From the NCBI GenBank assembly GCA_050013875.1, contig JBEKEK010000014.1, forward strand, positions 1-64,000: a stretch of 64,000 nt of DNA. The letters are read 5' to 3'. The notes below the pieces were generated by a model. The model worked only from the letters and a program-made list of their open reading frames with translations, was not told the DNA's origin and ran no database searches. This stretch comes from Trebonia sp050013875. Its GTDB lineage: Bacteria > Actinomycetota > Actinomycetes > Streptosporangiales > Streptosporangiaceae. Of this stretch, positions 46,911-53,712 are shown piece after piece. Numbering within the stretch: the stretch's first letter is position 1; each line of letters starts with the position of its first letter. A program made the translations under genes and the position numbers.

Positions 46911-48457
46911 CGGGGTTTTCTCCGCCCACCCGCCCGCCCTCTGGAAAAAACGCGTCTGACCCCAGCGGTCTGGCGCGTTTTTTCGTGTGCGCACAGCGCA
47001 CAAAACGTCCTAGAGTTAGGCGAGCCGTGCACAACGGACGTAACGCGCGGAAGGGACCGGGCACAATGGACAACGACGGCCTGCTTGACGAGCTCCAGGA
47101 AGAGATCGGTCCCGACTACTCCCCGCAGCTCCGCCTGGCGCAGGGGATGCTCAGCGGCGACGCGCAGGGGGCGGTGCCCTACCTGCTGTTCTCGATCGCC
47201 AAGTCCCTCGAGGACCTCTCGTTCCTGCTGGCCAACGACAGCATCAGCGTGGTCAGCGACACCGAAGAGGAATAATAACCGCGGCTCGCGGGGATGCGGG
47301 CGCCGGTCGGTGGCGGCCACCGCCGCCACCGTCACGGCCGCGCAGGCGGAGAGGGCGATCTCGGGGAGTACCGGGACAGCCAGCGCGAGCAGCGCGAGGA
47401 CCGCGATGCCGGCCAGCCGGGTCCACGGGATAATCCGCCACATCACGTACTTGAACGCGGCGTGCCCGGCCAGGAACAGCGCCGGGCCGCCCAGGATCAG
47501 CCAGCCCGACGCCGCGTGCGCCACCGACTCGGGACTGGTGAGGATCTTCTCGTCCCCGGCCGCCGCGATGATGATCCCGGCCACCATGAACGGGTGGATG
47601 AGGTGATAGGCGCTGCGGCCCAGCCGGCCGGGGTCGTCTGAGCTCGTGATGACCTCGGTGCTGGCGTCGGCCGAGCGGTCGAAATACAGCCACCACAGCG
47701 CGACCGAGCCCGCGAAGGCGACGATGAACGCGGCGATCGAGGTCGCGGTGACCCGGTCCTCCCCCGACAGGGTGGCGCCGATGATGACGATCGACTCCCC
47801 CAGCGCGATCAGGATGAAGGCCTGGCACCGCTCGGCGATGTGGCTGCCCTCGATCGTCCAGTCGGCCGTGCGCGAGCGGCCCAGCCACGGAGTCGCGAAC
47901 CCGGCGATCCCGCCGAGGATGTCCACCCCGACCGCCAGCAGCCAGAGCAGCTCCCTGGCGTGGCCGTGCGCGAGCCCGCCGGCCACCGCCAGCGCGCCGC
48001 TGGCGACGCACCAGACCTCGATCCGCTCGAAGTTGCTGCGCAGCGGGCCGGCCGGCAGCGCCGCGATCATGAAGGCGGTGCGCCCGATCTGCATGAGCGC
48101 GTACGCGCCGCCGACCCAGACGCCGAGGTCGCCGAACGCATGCGGCAGCGCGGCCGACATGGCCAGGCTGACCAGCATCAGCAGTACCAGCAGGAGCCGG
48201 ACCGCCATCCGCTCGGGGTCGAGCCAGTTCGTCACCCAGGTGGTGTACATCCAGGCCAGCCAGACCATCGCGAGCAGGATCGCGGTCTGCCCGGCGCCCG
48301 CGAGCGTGGTCCGGCTGAGCAGGTAGTGCGAGAGCTGGGTGACCGCGAACACGTAGACCAAGTCGAAGAACAGCTCGATGTTGGTGACCCGCTGCTGCCC
48401 CGACCGGTCGCGCAGCAGCCGCCGCGGCCGCGGCGCGACCGGTGCCGCGGTGCTCAC
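46868..48457 (-). CDS. Low-temperature-requirement A (LtrA) family membrane protein, with antisense extension
   Basis: 529-residue frame. Residues 1 to about 393 are an LtrA protein with about 12 membrane helices; landmarks are RVTNIELFFDLVYVFAVTQLSHYLL at the start, MVWLAWMYTTWVTNWLDPERMAVR, HIAERCQAFILIALGESIVIIGATL and LWWLYFDRSADAST, and the last helix is IALSACAAVTVAAVAATD. The natural end is near 47276. There is no stop there, so the frame runs about 136 more residues antisense through the whole 69-aa gene, the sigA terminator and the last 43 bp of sigA. The added part has no protein character. Function of the family is unclear (first noted in Listeria cold growth). It overlaps the aldo/keto reductase stop by 4 bp. 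Confidence 0.85.
   Translation of the reverse strand: MSTAAPVAPRPRRLLRDRSGQQRVTNIELFFDLVYVFAVTQLSHYLLSRTTLAGAGQTAILLAMVWLAWMYTTWVTNWLDPERMAVRLLLVLLMLVSLAMSAALPHAFGDLGVWVGGAYALMQIGRTAFMIAALPAGPLRSNFERIEVWCVASGALAVAGGLAHGHARELLWLLAVGVDILGGIAGFATPWLGRSRTADWTIEGSHIAERCQAFILIALGESIVIIGATLSGEDRVTATSIAAFIVAFAGSVALWWLYFDRSADASTEVITSSDDPGRLGRSAYHLIHPFMVAGIIIAAAGDEKILTSPESVAHAASGWLILGGPALFLAGHAAFKYVMWRIIPWTRLAGIAVLALLALAVPVLPEIALSACAAVTVAAVAATDRRPHPREPRLLFLFGVADHADAVVGQQEREVLEGLGDREQQVGHRPLRVAAEHPLRQAELRGVVGTDLFLELVKQAVVVHCARSLPRVTSVVHGSPNSRTFCALCAHEKTRQTAGVRRVFSRGRAGGRRKPRYDAKSSSGCARDG
46943..46984. terminator. Rho-independent terminator after sigA
   Basis: AAAAAACGCG (46945-46954) pairs with CGCGTTTTTT (46974-46983), with inner pairing around the loop. 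The T-run on the plus strand makes this a classic intrinsic terminator for sigA; the matching A-run means it can also work on the minus strand. Confidence 0.85.
46986..47002. promoter_or_regulatory. Inverted repeat TGTGCGC-ACA-GCGCACA
   Basis: Perfect 7-bp inverted repeat just after the sigA terminator, upstream of the 69-aa gene. A possible -10 TAGAGT lies at 47011-47016. It may be an operator of the 69-aa gene. Confidence 0.45.
47066..47275 (+). CDS. Small acidic protein, 69 aa
   Basis: 69 residues: MDNDGLLDELQEEIGPDYSPQLRLAQGMLSGDAQGAVPYLLFSIAKSLEDLSFLLANDSISVVSDTEEE. It is acidic, helical and non-repetitive, and looks like a real actinobacterial small protein, though I do not know the family. 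ATG 47066 with GGAAGGGA upstream (47049-47056). It lies entirely opposite the open antisense extension of the LtrA gene, which makes the extension unlikely to be functional rather than this gene unlikely to be real. Confidence 0.65.
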   Translation: MDNDGLLDELQEEIGPDYSPQLRLAQGMLSGDAQGAVPYLLFSIAKSLEDLSFLLANDSISVVSDTEEE

Positions 48458-49461
48458 CAGGCGTAGTGCTCGGGGGCTGGCTGGTAACCGGGGAAGATCT
48501 GGTCAAGCTGGCGCAGCACGTCGGCGTCGAGCGAGATCGCCAGCGCCCGCTGCGCGCCGTCGAACTGCGCGAGCGTGCGCGGGCCGATGATCGGCGCGGT
48601 GACCCCGTCCTGGTGCAGCAGCCAGGCCAGCGCGACGTCGGCCGGCTCTTCGCCCAGCTTGTCGCACAGCTCCTCGTAGGCGACGAACTTGTCCCGATTG
48701 GCCTCGACCGTCAGCTTGGCCCGGCCGACCAGCCGGCGGCGCCCCTCCCGCTCCGACTTCAGCACGCCGCCGAGCAGCCCGCCGCCCAGCGGTGACCACG
48801 GGATCAGGCCGACGCCGTACGCCTTGGCGGCGGGCAGCACCTCCAGCTCGATCGTACGCGCGAGCAGGTTGTAGAGCGACTGCTCGCTGGTCAGCCCGGA
48901 GAAGCCGCGGGCCTTGGCGGTCTCGTTGGCCTGGGCGATGTCCCAGCCCGCGAAGTTGGACGAGCCGACGTAGATGATCTTGCCCTGGGCGACCAGGACC
49001 TCCATCGCCTGCCAGATCTCGTCCCACGGGGTCGCGCGGTCGATGTGGTGCATCTGGTACAGGTCGATGTGGTCGGTCCGCAGCCGCTTCAGCGAGGCGT
49101 CGCAGGCCTGGCGGATGTTGAACGCCGACAGCTTGCCGTCGTTCGGCCAGGTTCCCATCTCGCCGTAGAGCTTGGTCGCGAGCACGGTCCGCTCGCGGCG
49201 GCCGCTGCCCCCGGCGAACCAGTCGCCGATGATCTCCTCGGTCCACCCCGAGTGCCCGGTCGGGTTCGCCGCGGCCTGCCCGGGCGGCCCGTCCGGCCGG
49301 CCGTAGCGGTTGGCGGTGTCGAAGAAGTTGATGCCAAGCTCGTGCGCCTTGTTCATGATCGCGTGCGCCTCGACCGGCGGCGTCAGCGGCCCGAAGTTCA
49401 TGGTCCCCAGGCACAGCCGGCTCACCGAAAGGCCGGAACGGCCAAGATGTGTGTATTCCAT
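48454..49461 (-). CDS. Aldo/keto reductase
   Basis: 335 residues. TIM-barrel NADPH-dependent aldo/keto reductase: MEYTHLGRSGLSVSRLCLGTMNFG, the catalytic Asp/Tyr in INFFDTANRYG, Lys in TVLATKLYG, His in DLYQMHHID, and NADPH-binding GSSNFAGWDIAQAN and LIPWSPLGGGLLGGV with TAPIIGPRTLAQFDGA. It reduces aldehydes or ketones; natural substrate unknown. Start ATG 49461. The stop overlaps the LtrA start (GTGA), so the two genes are co-transcribed, without a known functional link. Confidence 0.92.
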   Translation of the reverse strand: MEYTHLGRSGLSVSRLCLGTMNFGPLTPPVEAHAIMNKAHELGINFFDTANRYGRPDGPPGQAAANPTGHSGWTEEIIGDWFAGGSGRRERTVLATKLYGEMGTWPNDGKLSAFNIRQACDASLKRLRTDHIDLYQMHHIDRATPWDEIWQAMEVLVAQGKIIYVGSSNFAGWDIAQANETAKARGFSGLTSEQSLYNLLARTIELEVLPAAKAYGVGLIPWSPLGGGLLGGVLKSEREGRRRLVGRAKLTVEANRDKFVAYEELCDKLGEEPADVALAWLLHQDGVTAPIIGPRTLAQFDGAQRALAISLDADVLRQLDQIFPGYQPAPEHYAW

Positions 49462-49542
49462 GGCTCTAGCTTTTCACGCCGGGGCAGGGCAGGGATCAAA
49501 GGCATGGGGTGTGGAACGCACGCGTGGCTCCGCGCCCCGGGT

Positions 49543-49548
49543 TATGCT
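49543..49548 (+). promoter_or_regulatory. -10 element TATGCT of the trpS leader
   Basis: TATGCT ends 6 nt before the leader ATG at 49555, so the leader peptide is likely made from a leaderless transcript. Confidence 0.5.
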
Positions 49549-49554
49549 TTTCCC

Positions 49555-49614
49555 ATGCGTCGTGCCGCGTGCCAGGGTTGGTGGCGTCCCCCATCGGGAC
49601 GGCTGCCGCGCTGA
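49555..49614 (+). CDS. trpS leader peptide (19 aa) with tandem Trp codons
   Basis: Short frame MRRAACQGWWRPPSGRLPR ending in TGA. Residues 9 and 10 are Trp (TGG TGG at 49579-49584), just before the first arm of a hairpin series leading to a terminator. Trp is the rarest residue in proteins, and adjacent Trp codons in a 19-codon frame ahead of a tryptophanyl-tRNA synthetase gene are the mark of a ribosome-mediated attenuator: stalling at the Trp codons when charged tRNA-Trp is scarce should favour the antiterminator. A leader of this kind is known for the auxiliary, indolmycin-resistant TrpRS of Streptomyces coelicolor. Start is leaderless after TATGCT. Too short for standard gene calling. Confidence 0.8.
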   Translation: MRRAACQGWWRPPSGRLPR

Positions 49615-49671
49615 CCGCGCGCTGAAGCAACGGCCGTCCGCCGAGAGCGGGGACGGCCGTTCCGCTTTTCC
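49585..49671 (+). promoter_or_regulatory. trpS transcriptional attenuator: 1:2, 2:3 and 3:4 hairpins
   Basis: Arm 1 CGTCCC (49585-49590) pairs with arm 2 GGGACG (49596-49601). Arm 2 GGACGGC (49597-49603) can instead pair with arm 3 GCCGTCC (49633-49639), the antiterminator. Arm 3 AACGGCCGTCC (49629-49639) pairs perfectly for 11 bp with arm 4 GGACGGCCGTT (49651-49661), followed by CCGCTTTTCC, a terminator with a short T-tract. The three states exclude each other as in classic Trp attenuation. Confidence 0.8.
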
Positions 49672-49722
49672 GTGGCCGTCCTTGGGCCGAGATGAGAAAC
49701 CAGCCAAGGAGGCAGACCCATC

Positions 49723-50820
49723 ATGACAAGCGCTCTTACTGACGCTCGGTCCGAGCCGGTGTCCGGCACCCTCGCCGCGGCGTTGCGCCGGTCGGCGGAG
49801 ATCGAGGCGGTGCTAGGCGAAGACGCGCGTGCGTTCCGAATCCTGACCGGCGACCGGCCGACCGGGCACCTGCACCTCGGGCACTACTTCGGGACCCTCC
49901 GCAACCGGGTGCGGCTGCAGGACGCGGGGGCCGGGGTACTGGTGCTCATCGCCGACTACCAGGTGCTGACCGACCGGGACAGCGCGCAGCGGCTTGACGA
50001 TCACGTGCTCGGGCTGGTGCTCGACTACCTGGCGATCGGGATCGACCCGGCCCGGTCGGTCATCTTCGCGCACAGCGCGGTGCCGGAACTGAACCAGCTC
50101 CTGCTGCCGTTCCTTTCCCTGGTGACGGTGCCCGAGCTGCGGCGCAACCCGACCGTGAAGGACGAGATCGCGCACTCGCGGCAGGCATCGGTGAGCGGGC
50201 TGATGTTCAGCTACCCGGTGCACCAGGCGGCCGACATCCTGTTCTGCAAGGCGAACCTGGTGCCGGTCGGGCAGGATCAGCTGCCGCATGTTGAGGTCAC
50301 CCGGCTGATCGCACGCCGGTTCAACGAGCGCTACCCGGGAGCCGGCGGCACCCCCGTCTTCCCGCTGCCGGACGCGCTGCTGTCGGACGCGCCGCTGCTG
50401 CTCGGCACCGACGGCGGCAAGATGTCCAAGTCGCGCGGCAACGCGATCGAGCTGCGCGCCACCGCCGACCAGACGGCCGCGCTGATCAGGGGGGCGAAGA
50501 CCGACTCGATCCGGCGCATCAGCTACGACCCCGCGTCCCGGCCGGAGGTCTCCTCGCTGGTGCTGCTGGCGGCGCTGTCGGCCGGGCGCGACCCGGCTGC
50601 CCTCGCCGACGAGATCGGCGACGGCGGCGCGGCGGCGCTCAAGCGGGTGGCGACCGAGGCCGTCAACGAACGGTTCGCGCCGATCCGCGCCCGCCGGGCA
50701 GAGCTGGCGGCCGACCCGGGGTACCCCCGCCAGGTGCTCGGCGACGGCTGCGGCCGGGCCCGCGCCATCGCCGAGGAGACGCTGTCGGAGGTGCGCGCGG
50801 CAATGGGCATGCGCTATTGA
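49723..50820 (+). CDS. trpS: Tryptophanyl-tRNA synthetase
   Basis: 365 residues, class Ic synthetase that charges tRNA-Trp. The HIGH-like motif is TGDRPTGHLHLGHYFGTL (residues about 42-59), KMSKS is GTDGGKMSKSRGNAIEL (about 228-244), and RRNPTVKDE and SYPVHQAADILF mark the Trp-binding region. Ribosome binding site AGGAGG 9 nt before ATG. It is preceded by a Trp-rich leader and attenuator, so expression should rise when Trp-tRNA is short. In Streptomyces such attenuated copies are auxiliary enzymes that resist indolmycin, and the housekeeping copy lies elsewhere; whether this one is auxiliary or the only copy cannot be told from this window. A palindrome after the gene may terminate it. Confidence 0.94.
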   Translation: MTSALTDARSEPVSGTLAAALRRSAEIEAVLGEDARAFRILTGDRPTGHLHLGHYFGTLRNRVRLQDAGAGVLVLIADYQVLTDRDSAQRLDDHVLGLVLDYLAIGIDPARSVIFAHSAVPELNQLLLPFLSLVTVPELRRNPTVKDEIAHSRQASVSGLMFSYPVHQAADILFCKANLVPVGQDQLPHVEVTRLIARRFNERYPGAGGTPVFPLPDALLSDAPLLLGTDGGKMSKSRGNAIELRATADQTAALIRGAKTDSIRRISYDPASRPEVSSLVLLAALSAGRDPAALADEIGDGGAAALKRVATEAVNERFAPIRARRAELAADPGYPRQVLGDGCGRARAIAEETLSEVRAAMGMRY

Positions 50821-50842
50821 TCATTGCTGCTGCGGGGCGATA

Positions 50843-50868
50843 ACAACGCGGACGCCATATCGCGTTGT
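50843..50868 (+). terminator. Hairpin after trpS
   Basis: ACAACGCG (50843-50850) and CGCGTTGT (50861-50868), 10-nt loop, about 25 bp after the stop. No T-run follows, so terminator strength is doubtful. Confidence 0.5.
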
Positions 50869-50971
50869 CAGCGCCCGGTTGCTTTCGTAATCCTAACGGC
50901 CCGCACGCGAACCGGGACGTCCTGCGATCCGTGTTAAAGGATGATAAGAAACGATCCGGGAGCGCACCACC

Positions 50972-52576
50972 ATGAGCAACTGGGACCTTGGCTTCGGCCG
51001 GGAGTCGGCCGATAGCTACGAGCCGCGCCATTCTCCGCAACCCGGGGGACCGGGCGGAGCAGCCTTCCGTTTCATTGAGCCCGGGTGGACAGGCGGTCAG
51101 GGATGGCCGGGGGCCGAGGATTACCCGGGCGACGACGGCGAGCCGTGCGACCCAGAGGACGCGCAGGACGCTCCCTATCCGATCACCTACGAACGCGATG
51201 TCTTCGACGGGGGCCCGTCCTGGCCGACCACGCCAGGGCTGGCCACGTCAGGGCTGGCCACGTCAGGGCTGGCCACGCCGCCTCCACCGACCTCGACCTC
51301 GACCCCGACCCCGCCGCTGACGCCGCCGCCGCCGCCGCGCCAGCCTTGGCCGGCCGCCCCGCCTCCCTTCGAGCTGTTCGGCGGCGACCCGTACGTTAGC
51401 GGCGCGGACCTAACGCCCGCGCCGAACCTGAGCGGCCAGCCGGGCGAGGAACCGTGGCTGTCCGATCTGCGCGGGCCGTGGCGGGAACCGGGGGCAGGTT
51501 CCCGCCAACCGCGCTGGCTGATCCCGGCGGCCGTCGCCACGGTGGCGGCGGTCATCGGCGCCGCTTTCGTGTTCCTCACCAGCGGTCACCCGAGCGCCCC
51601 GGCCGCCTCCGGCGGGGTTAAGCCCACGATGCTGTCCACCTCCGTGGCCAGCCCTCCCGTGAGCAGTCCCACCCCGGCGCCGAGGAAGACCGCCGTCGCC
51701 GCGGCGCCGCCGCTGACCCTGACCGCCGCCGAGGCCGCGCTGGCCGCCTATACGACCGTCAACAACAGCGCGAACGCGCAGCGCAGCGACTCAGAGCTGG
51801 CCATGGTCGAGACCGGCGGCAGCTACGCGATCGACGCGGGCCTCTACCAGGTCCAGCGGGCGGACGGCGCGGCGCCGTACCCGGCGTTCGCTCCCGCGAC
51901 GGCGACGTACTACATCCCGGGCGCCGAGCCCGCCGGCGGGCCGCGTTGGTTCGTCGCACGGGTCGCCAACGCGTTCTCCGCCAACCCGAAGAAGGTCACC
52001 TCAACCGAGTACCTGCTGTTCACTCAGACCGGGCCCGGCGGCACCTGGCGGAACGCGGTCGAGCCCTACCTGCTGCCAGGAGCGGACGCCCCGCAGATCG
52101 CGATCGGCGGCAACGGGCTCGCGACCGCGGTCAGCGTCACCTCGGCCTCCCTGGCCACCGCGCCCGGCCAGCTCGCGGGGCTGACCGCGGCATCGCTCGA
52201 CGACGCCGGCCGCGCCGTCAGCGTCCCAGAACCCGGCGATCTGGCCGACCGCTCCGACCAGAAGCTCTGGCAGGGCAAGCTACCGACGGCGACCGTCACT
52301 GACACGCACGCGTCCGCCACCGGGAGCCAGACGTTCGCCCTGCGCACCACCAACGGCGGCGCGCTGGTCTTCTACACCGACTCCGCCGAGCTGACAATCA
52401 CCCCGCCGGCCGGCTCGGAACTCCGCCTAACCGTCCCCGGCCTCTACTCCCAAACCCAGGCACTCAACAGCGCCGGCCTGACCTACCTTGACCAGTTCGC
52501 CAGCTACGATCCCCCGGCCAACGCCGGCGTCCCGACCGTCCTGGCCAGCTACTCAGGCCTCACCGGCAAAAACTAA
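50972..52576 (+). CDS. MSNWD membrane protein, copy A (full length)
   Basis: 534 residues. N-terminal MSNWDLGFGRESADSYEP, then a 180-residue Pro/Gly/acidic cytoplasmic tail that includes DAPYPITYERDVFDGGPSW, three 15-bp repeats (LATSG) and a Thr/Pro stretch, one membrane helix (about residues 182-205, LIPAAVATVAAVIGAAFVFLTSG), and a 320-residue extracytoplasmic domain starting LTAAEAALAAYTTVNNSANAQRSDSELAMVETGGSYAIDAGLY. The outer domain resembles uncharacterised actinobacterial secreted domains with TNF/nuclear-transport-like 'aLaaY..vNNxAN' starts; function unknown. It is followed by a truncated copy that shares its start, tail motif, helix and upstream sequence. Start ATG with GGGAG about 12 nt upstream. 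Confidence 0.82.
   Translation: MSNWDLGFGRESADSYEPRHSPQPGGPGGAAFRFIEPGWTGGQGWPGAEDYPGDDGEPCDPEDAQDAPYPITYERDVFDGGPSWPTTPGLATSGLATSGLATPPPPTSTSTPTPPLTPPPPPRQPWPAAPPPFELFGGDPYVSGADLTPAPNLSGQPGEEPWLSDLRGPWREPGAGSRQPRWLIPAAVATVAAVIGAAFVFLTSGHPSAPAASGGVKPTMLSTSVASPPVSSPTPAPRKTAVAAAPPLTLTAAEAALAAYTTVNNSANAQRSDSELAMVETGGSYAIDAGLYQVQRADGAAPYPAFAPATATYYIPGAEPAGGPRWFVARVANAFSANPKKVTSTEYLLFTQTGPGGTWRNAVEPYLLPGADAPQIAIGGNGLATAVSVTSASLATAPGQLAGLTAASLDDAGRAVSVPEPGDLADRSDQKLWQGKLPTATVTDTHASATGSQTFALRTTNGGALVFYTDSAELTITPPAGSELRLTVPGLYSQTQALNSAGLTYLDQFASYDPPANAGVPTVLASYSGLTGKN
51236..51280 (+). repeat. 15-bp in-frame tandem repeat, 3 units
   Basis: GGGCTGGCCACGTCA at 51236-51250 and 51251-51265, third copy with two changes at 51266-51280; encodes GLATS repeats in copy A. 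Confidence 0.9.
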
Positions 52577-52671
52577 CCCGCATTCCGCATTCATGGCAGC
52601 CGCGGACGCGAACCGGCGCGTCCCGCTATCCGTGATGCATGGCGAAAGACTAACCCTGGAGAGCGCCCGCC

Positions 52672-53589
52672 ATGAGCAACTGGGACTTTGGCCACGGCCG
52701 CCACGAGCCGGCCGATCGCCGCGAGCCGCGGTCCCCGCGGTTCCCGCGCTCCCCGGGGTCCCCGGGGTCCCCGGGGGCAACAGGCGGCCGCCAGGGTGAT
52801 GACGGCGAGCTGTACGACCCGCCCTACCCGATCACCTACGAGCGAGACGATTCCGGCCCGCCGTCCTGGCAGGCGCCGCTCTCCTCCTCCGGCCCCCGGC
52901 GCGCCGCCGCCAGGCCAACCTCGCCCGGGCGGGCTATGCCCCCGCGGCCCGGGCTCCGGCCGGACCGTCCTGGTTCCGCCCCGCCCTGGCCGGCCGCATC
53001 CAGGCCCGCCGCATCGCAGGACACGCCCTGGCCGGCCGTCCCGCCTCCCGCCTCCAGTTTCGGCGGCGACCAGTACGCGGGCGGAGCCAGCGGCTACGCG
53101 GGCGATCAGCGCCGCTACGACGAGGGGCCGCGCGGCTTCGACGAGAGGCGGCGCGGCTACCCGGAGAGGAACAGCGGCTACGCGGATCGGCAGCGCGGCA
53201 ATCCGGGCGGACCTCGCAGCGGGATGCACGCCGGCAGCGGGATGCACGCTGACAACCGGATGCACGCTGACAACCGGATGCACGCTGACAACCGGATGCA
53301 CGCTGACAACCGGATGCACGCCGGCAGCCCGGCGGGCGGCGAACCGTGGCTGAGCGATCCGCGCGGGCCGCGCCGCGACGGCCGCTGGTGGGACCCGGAC
53401 TCGTGGGCCGGCTGGCAACATTGGCTGATCGCGGTGGGCGTCGCCGTGGCGGCTGCCCTCATCGGCGCCGCGCTCGTGCTGCTCACCGGCACCCACGCAA
53501 GCGCGTCGGCCGCCGTCGGGGCGCCACTGCCGCTGATCGCCGCCTCAGCCTTCACAGCCGGTCAATCAGGCCTCACCAGCAATGGCTAG
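52672..53589 (+). CDS. MSNWD membrane protein, copy B (truncated paralogue)
   Basis: 305 residues. MSNWDFGHGRHEPADRREPRSP, then a cytoplasmic tail with PPYPITYERDDSGPPSW and PWPAVPPPASSFGGDQYAGG, matching copy A, six 18-bp repeats (M-HADNR), GEPWLSDPRGP (GEEPWLSDLRGP in copy A) and one membrane helix (WLIAVGVAVAAALIGAALVLLTG). It ends 34 residues after the helix (PLPLIAASAFTAGQSGLTSNG), so the outer domain of copy A is missing. The 66 bp before each ATG also align between copies. It could be a decoy partner of copy A, or a decaying duplicate. Start ATG with GGAG upstream. Confidence 0.8.
   Translation: MSNWDFGHGRHEPADRREPRSPRFPRSPGSPGSPGATGGRQGDDGELYDPPYPITYERDDSGPPSWQAPLSSSGPRRAAARPTSPGRAMPPRPGLRPDRPGSAPPWPAASRPAASQDTPWPAVPPPASSFGGDQYAGGASGYAGDQRRYDEGPRGFDERRRGYPERNSGYADRQRGNPGGPRSGMHAGSGMHADNRMHADNRMHADNRMHADNRMHAGSPAGGEPWLSDPRGPRRDGRWWDPDSWAGWQHWLIAVGVAVAAALIGAALVLLTGTHASASAAVGAPLPLIAASAFTAGQSGLTSNG
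53221..53328 (+). repeat. 18-bp in-frame tandem repeat, 6 units
   Basis: Six 18-bp units; the middle four are CGGATGCACGCTGACAAC or differ from it by one base, and the outer two share the variant end GCCGGCAGC. They encode G/R-M-H-A-D-N type hexapeptides in copy B. Confidence 0.93.
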
Positions 53590-53644
53590 TACGACCTGTG
53601 CCGGCCAGGCTTCCGGCTACGCCCTAGCAGCAAGCGATCCGAGC

Positions 53645-53699
53645 CCATCATCGTGGGTACTTCGGGTCGCGGGGAGCCCCCAAATACCCACGATGATGG
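53645..53699. terminator. Long perfect hairpin between convergent genes
   Basis: CCATCATCGTGGGTA (53645-53659) and TACCCACGATGATGG (53685-53699), 15 bp with no mismatch and a 25-nt loop that can itself fold (GGGG-AG-CCCC). It lies between the convergent copy B and epimerase genes, so bidirectional termination is likely; no T-run is present. A mobile-element end is less likely but possible. Confidence 0.6.
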
Positions 53700-53712
53700 C
53701 CCGTCGAGTGGG

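Noticed and set aside
49615..49722. T-box riboswitch before trpS
   Set aside because: No T-box core motif or specifier stem was found, while a Trp-codon leader peptide and three alternative hairpins fit attenuation.
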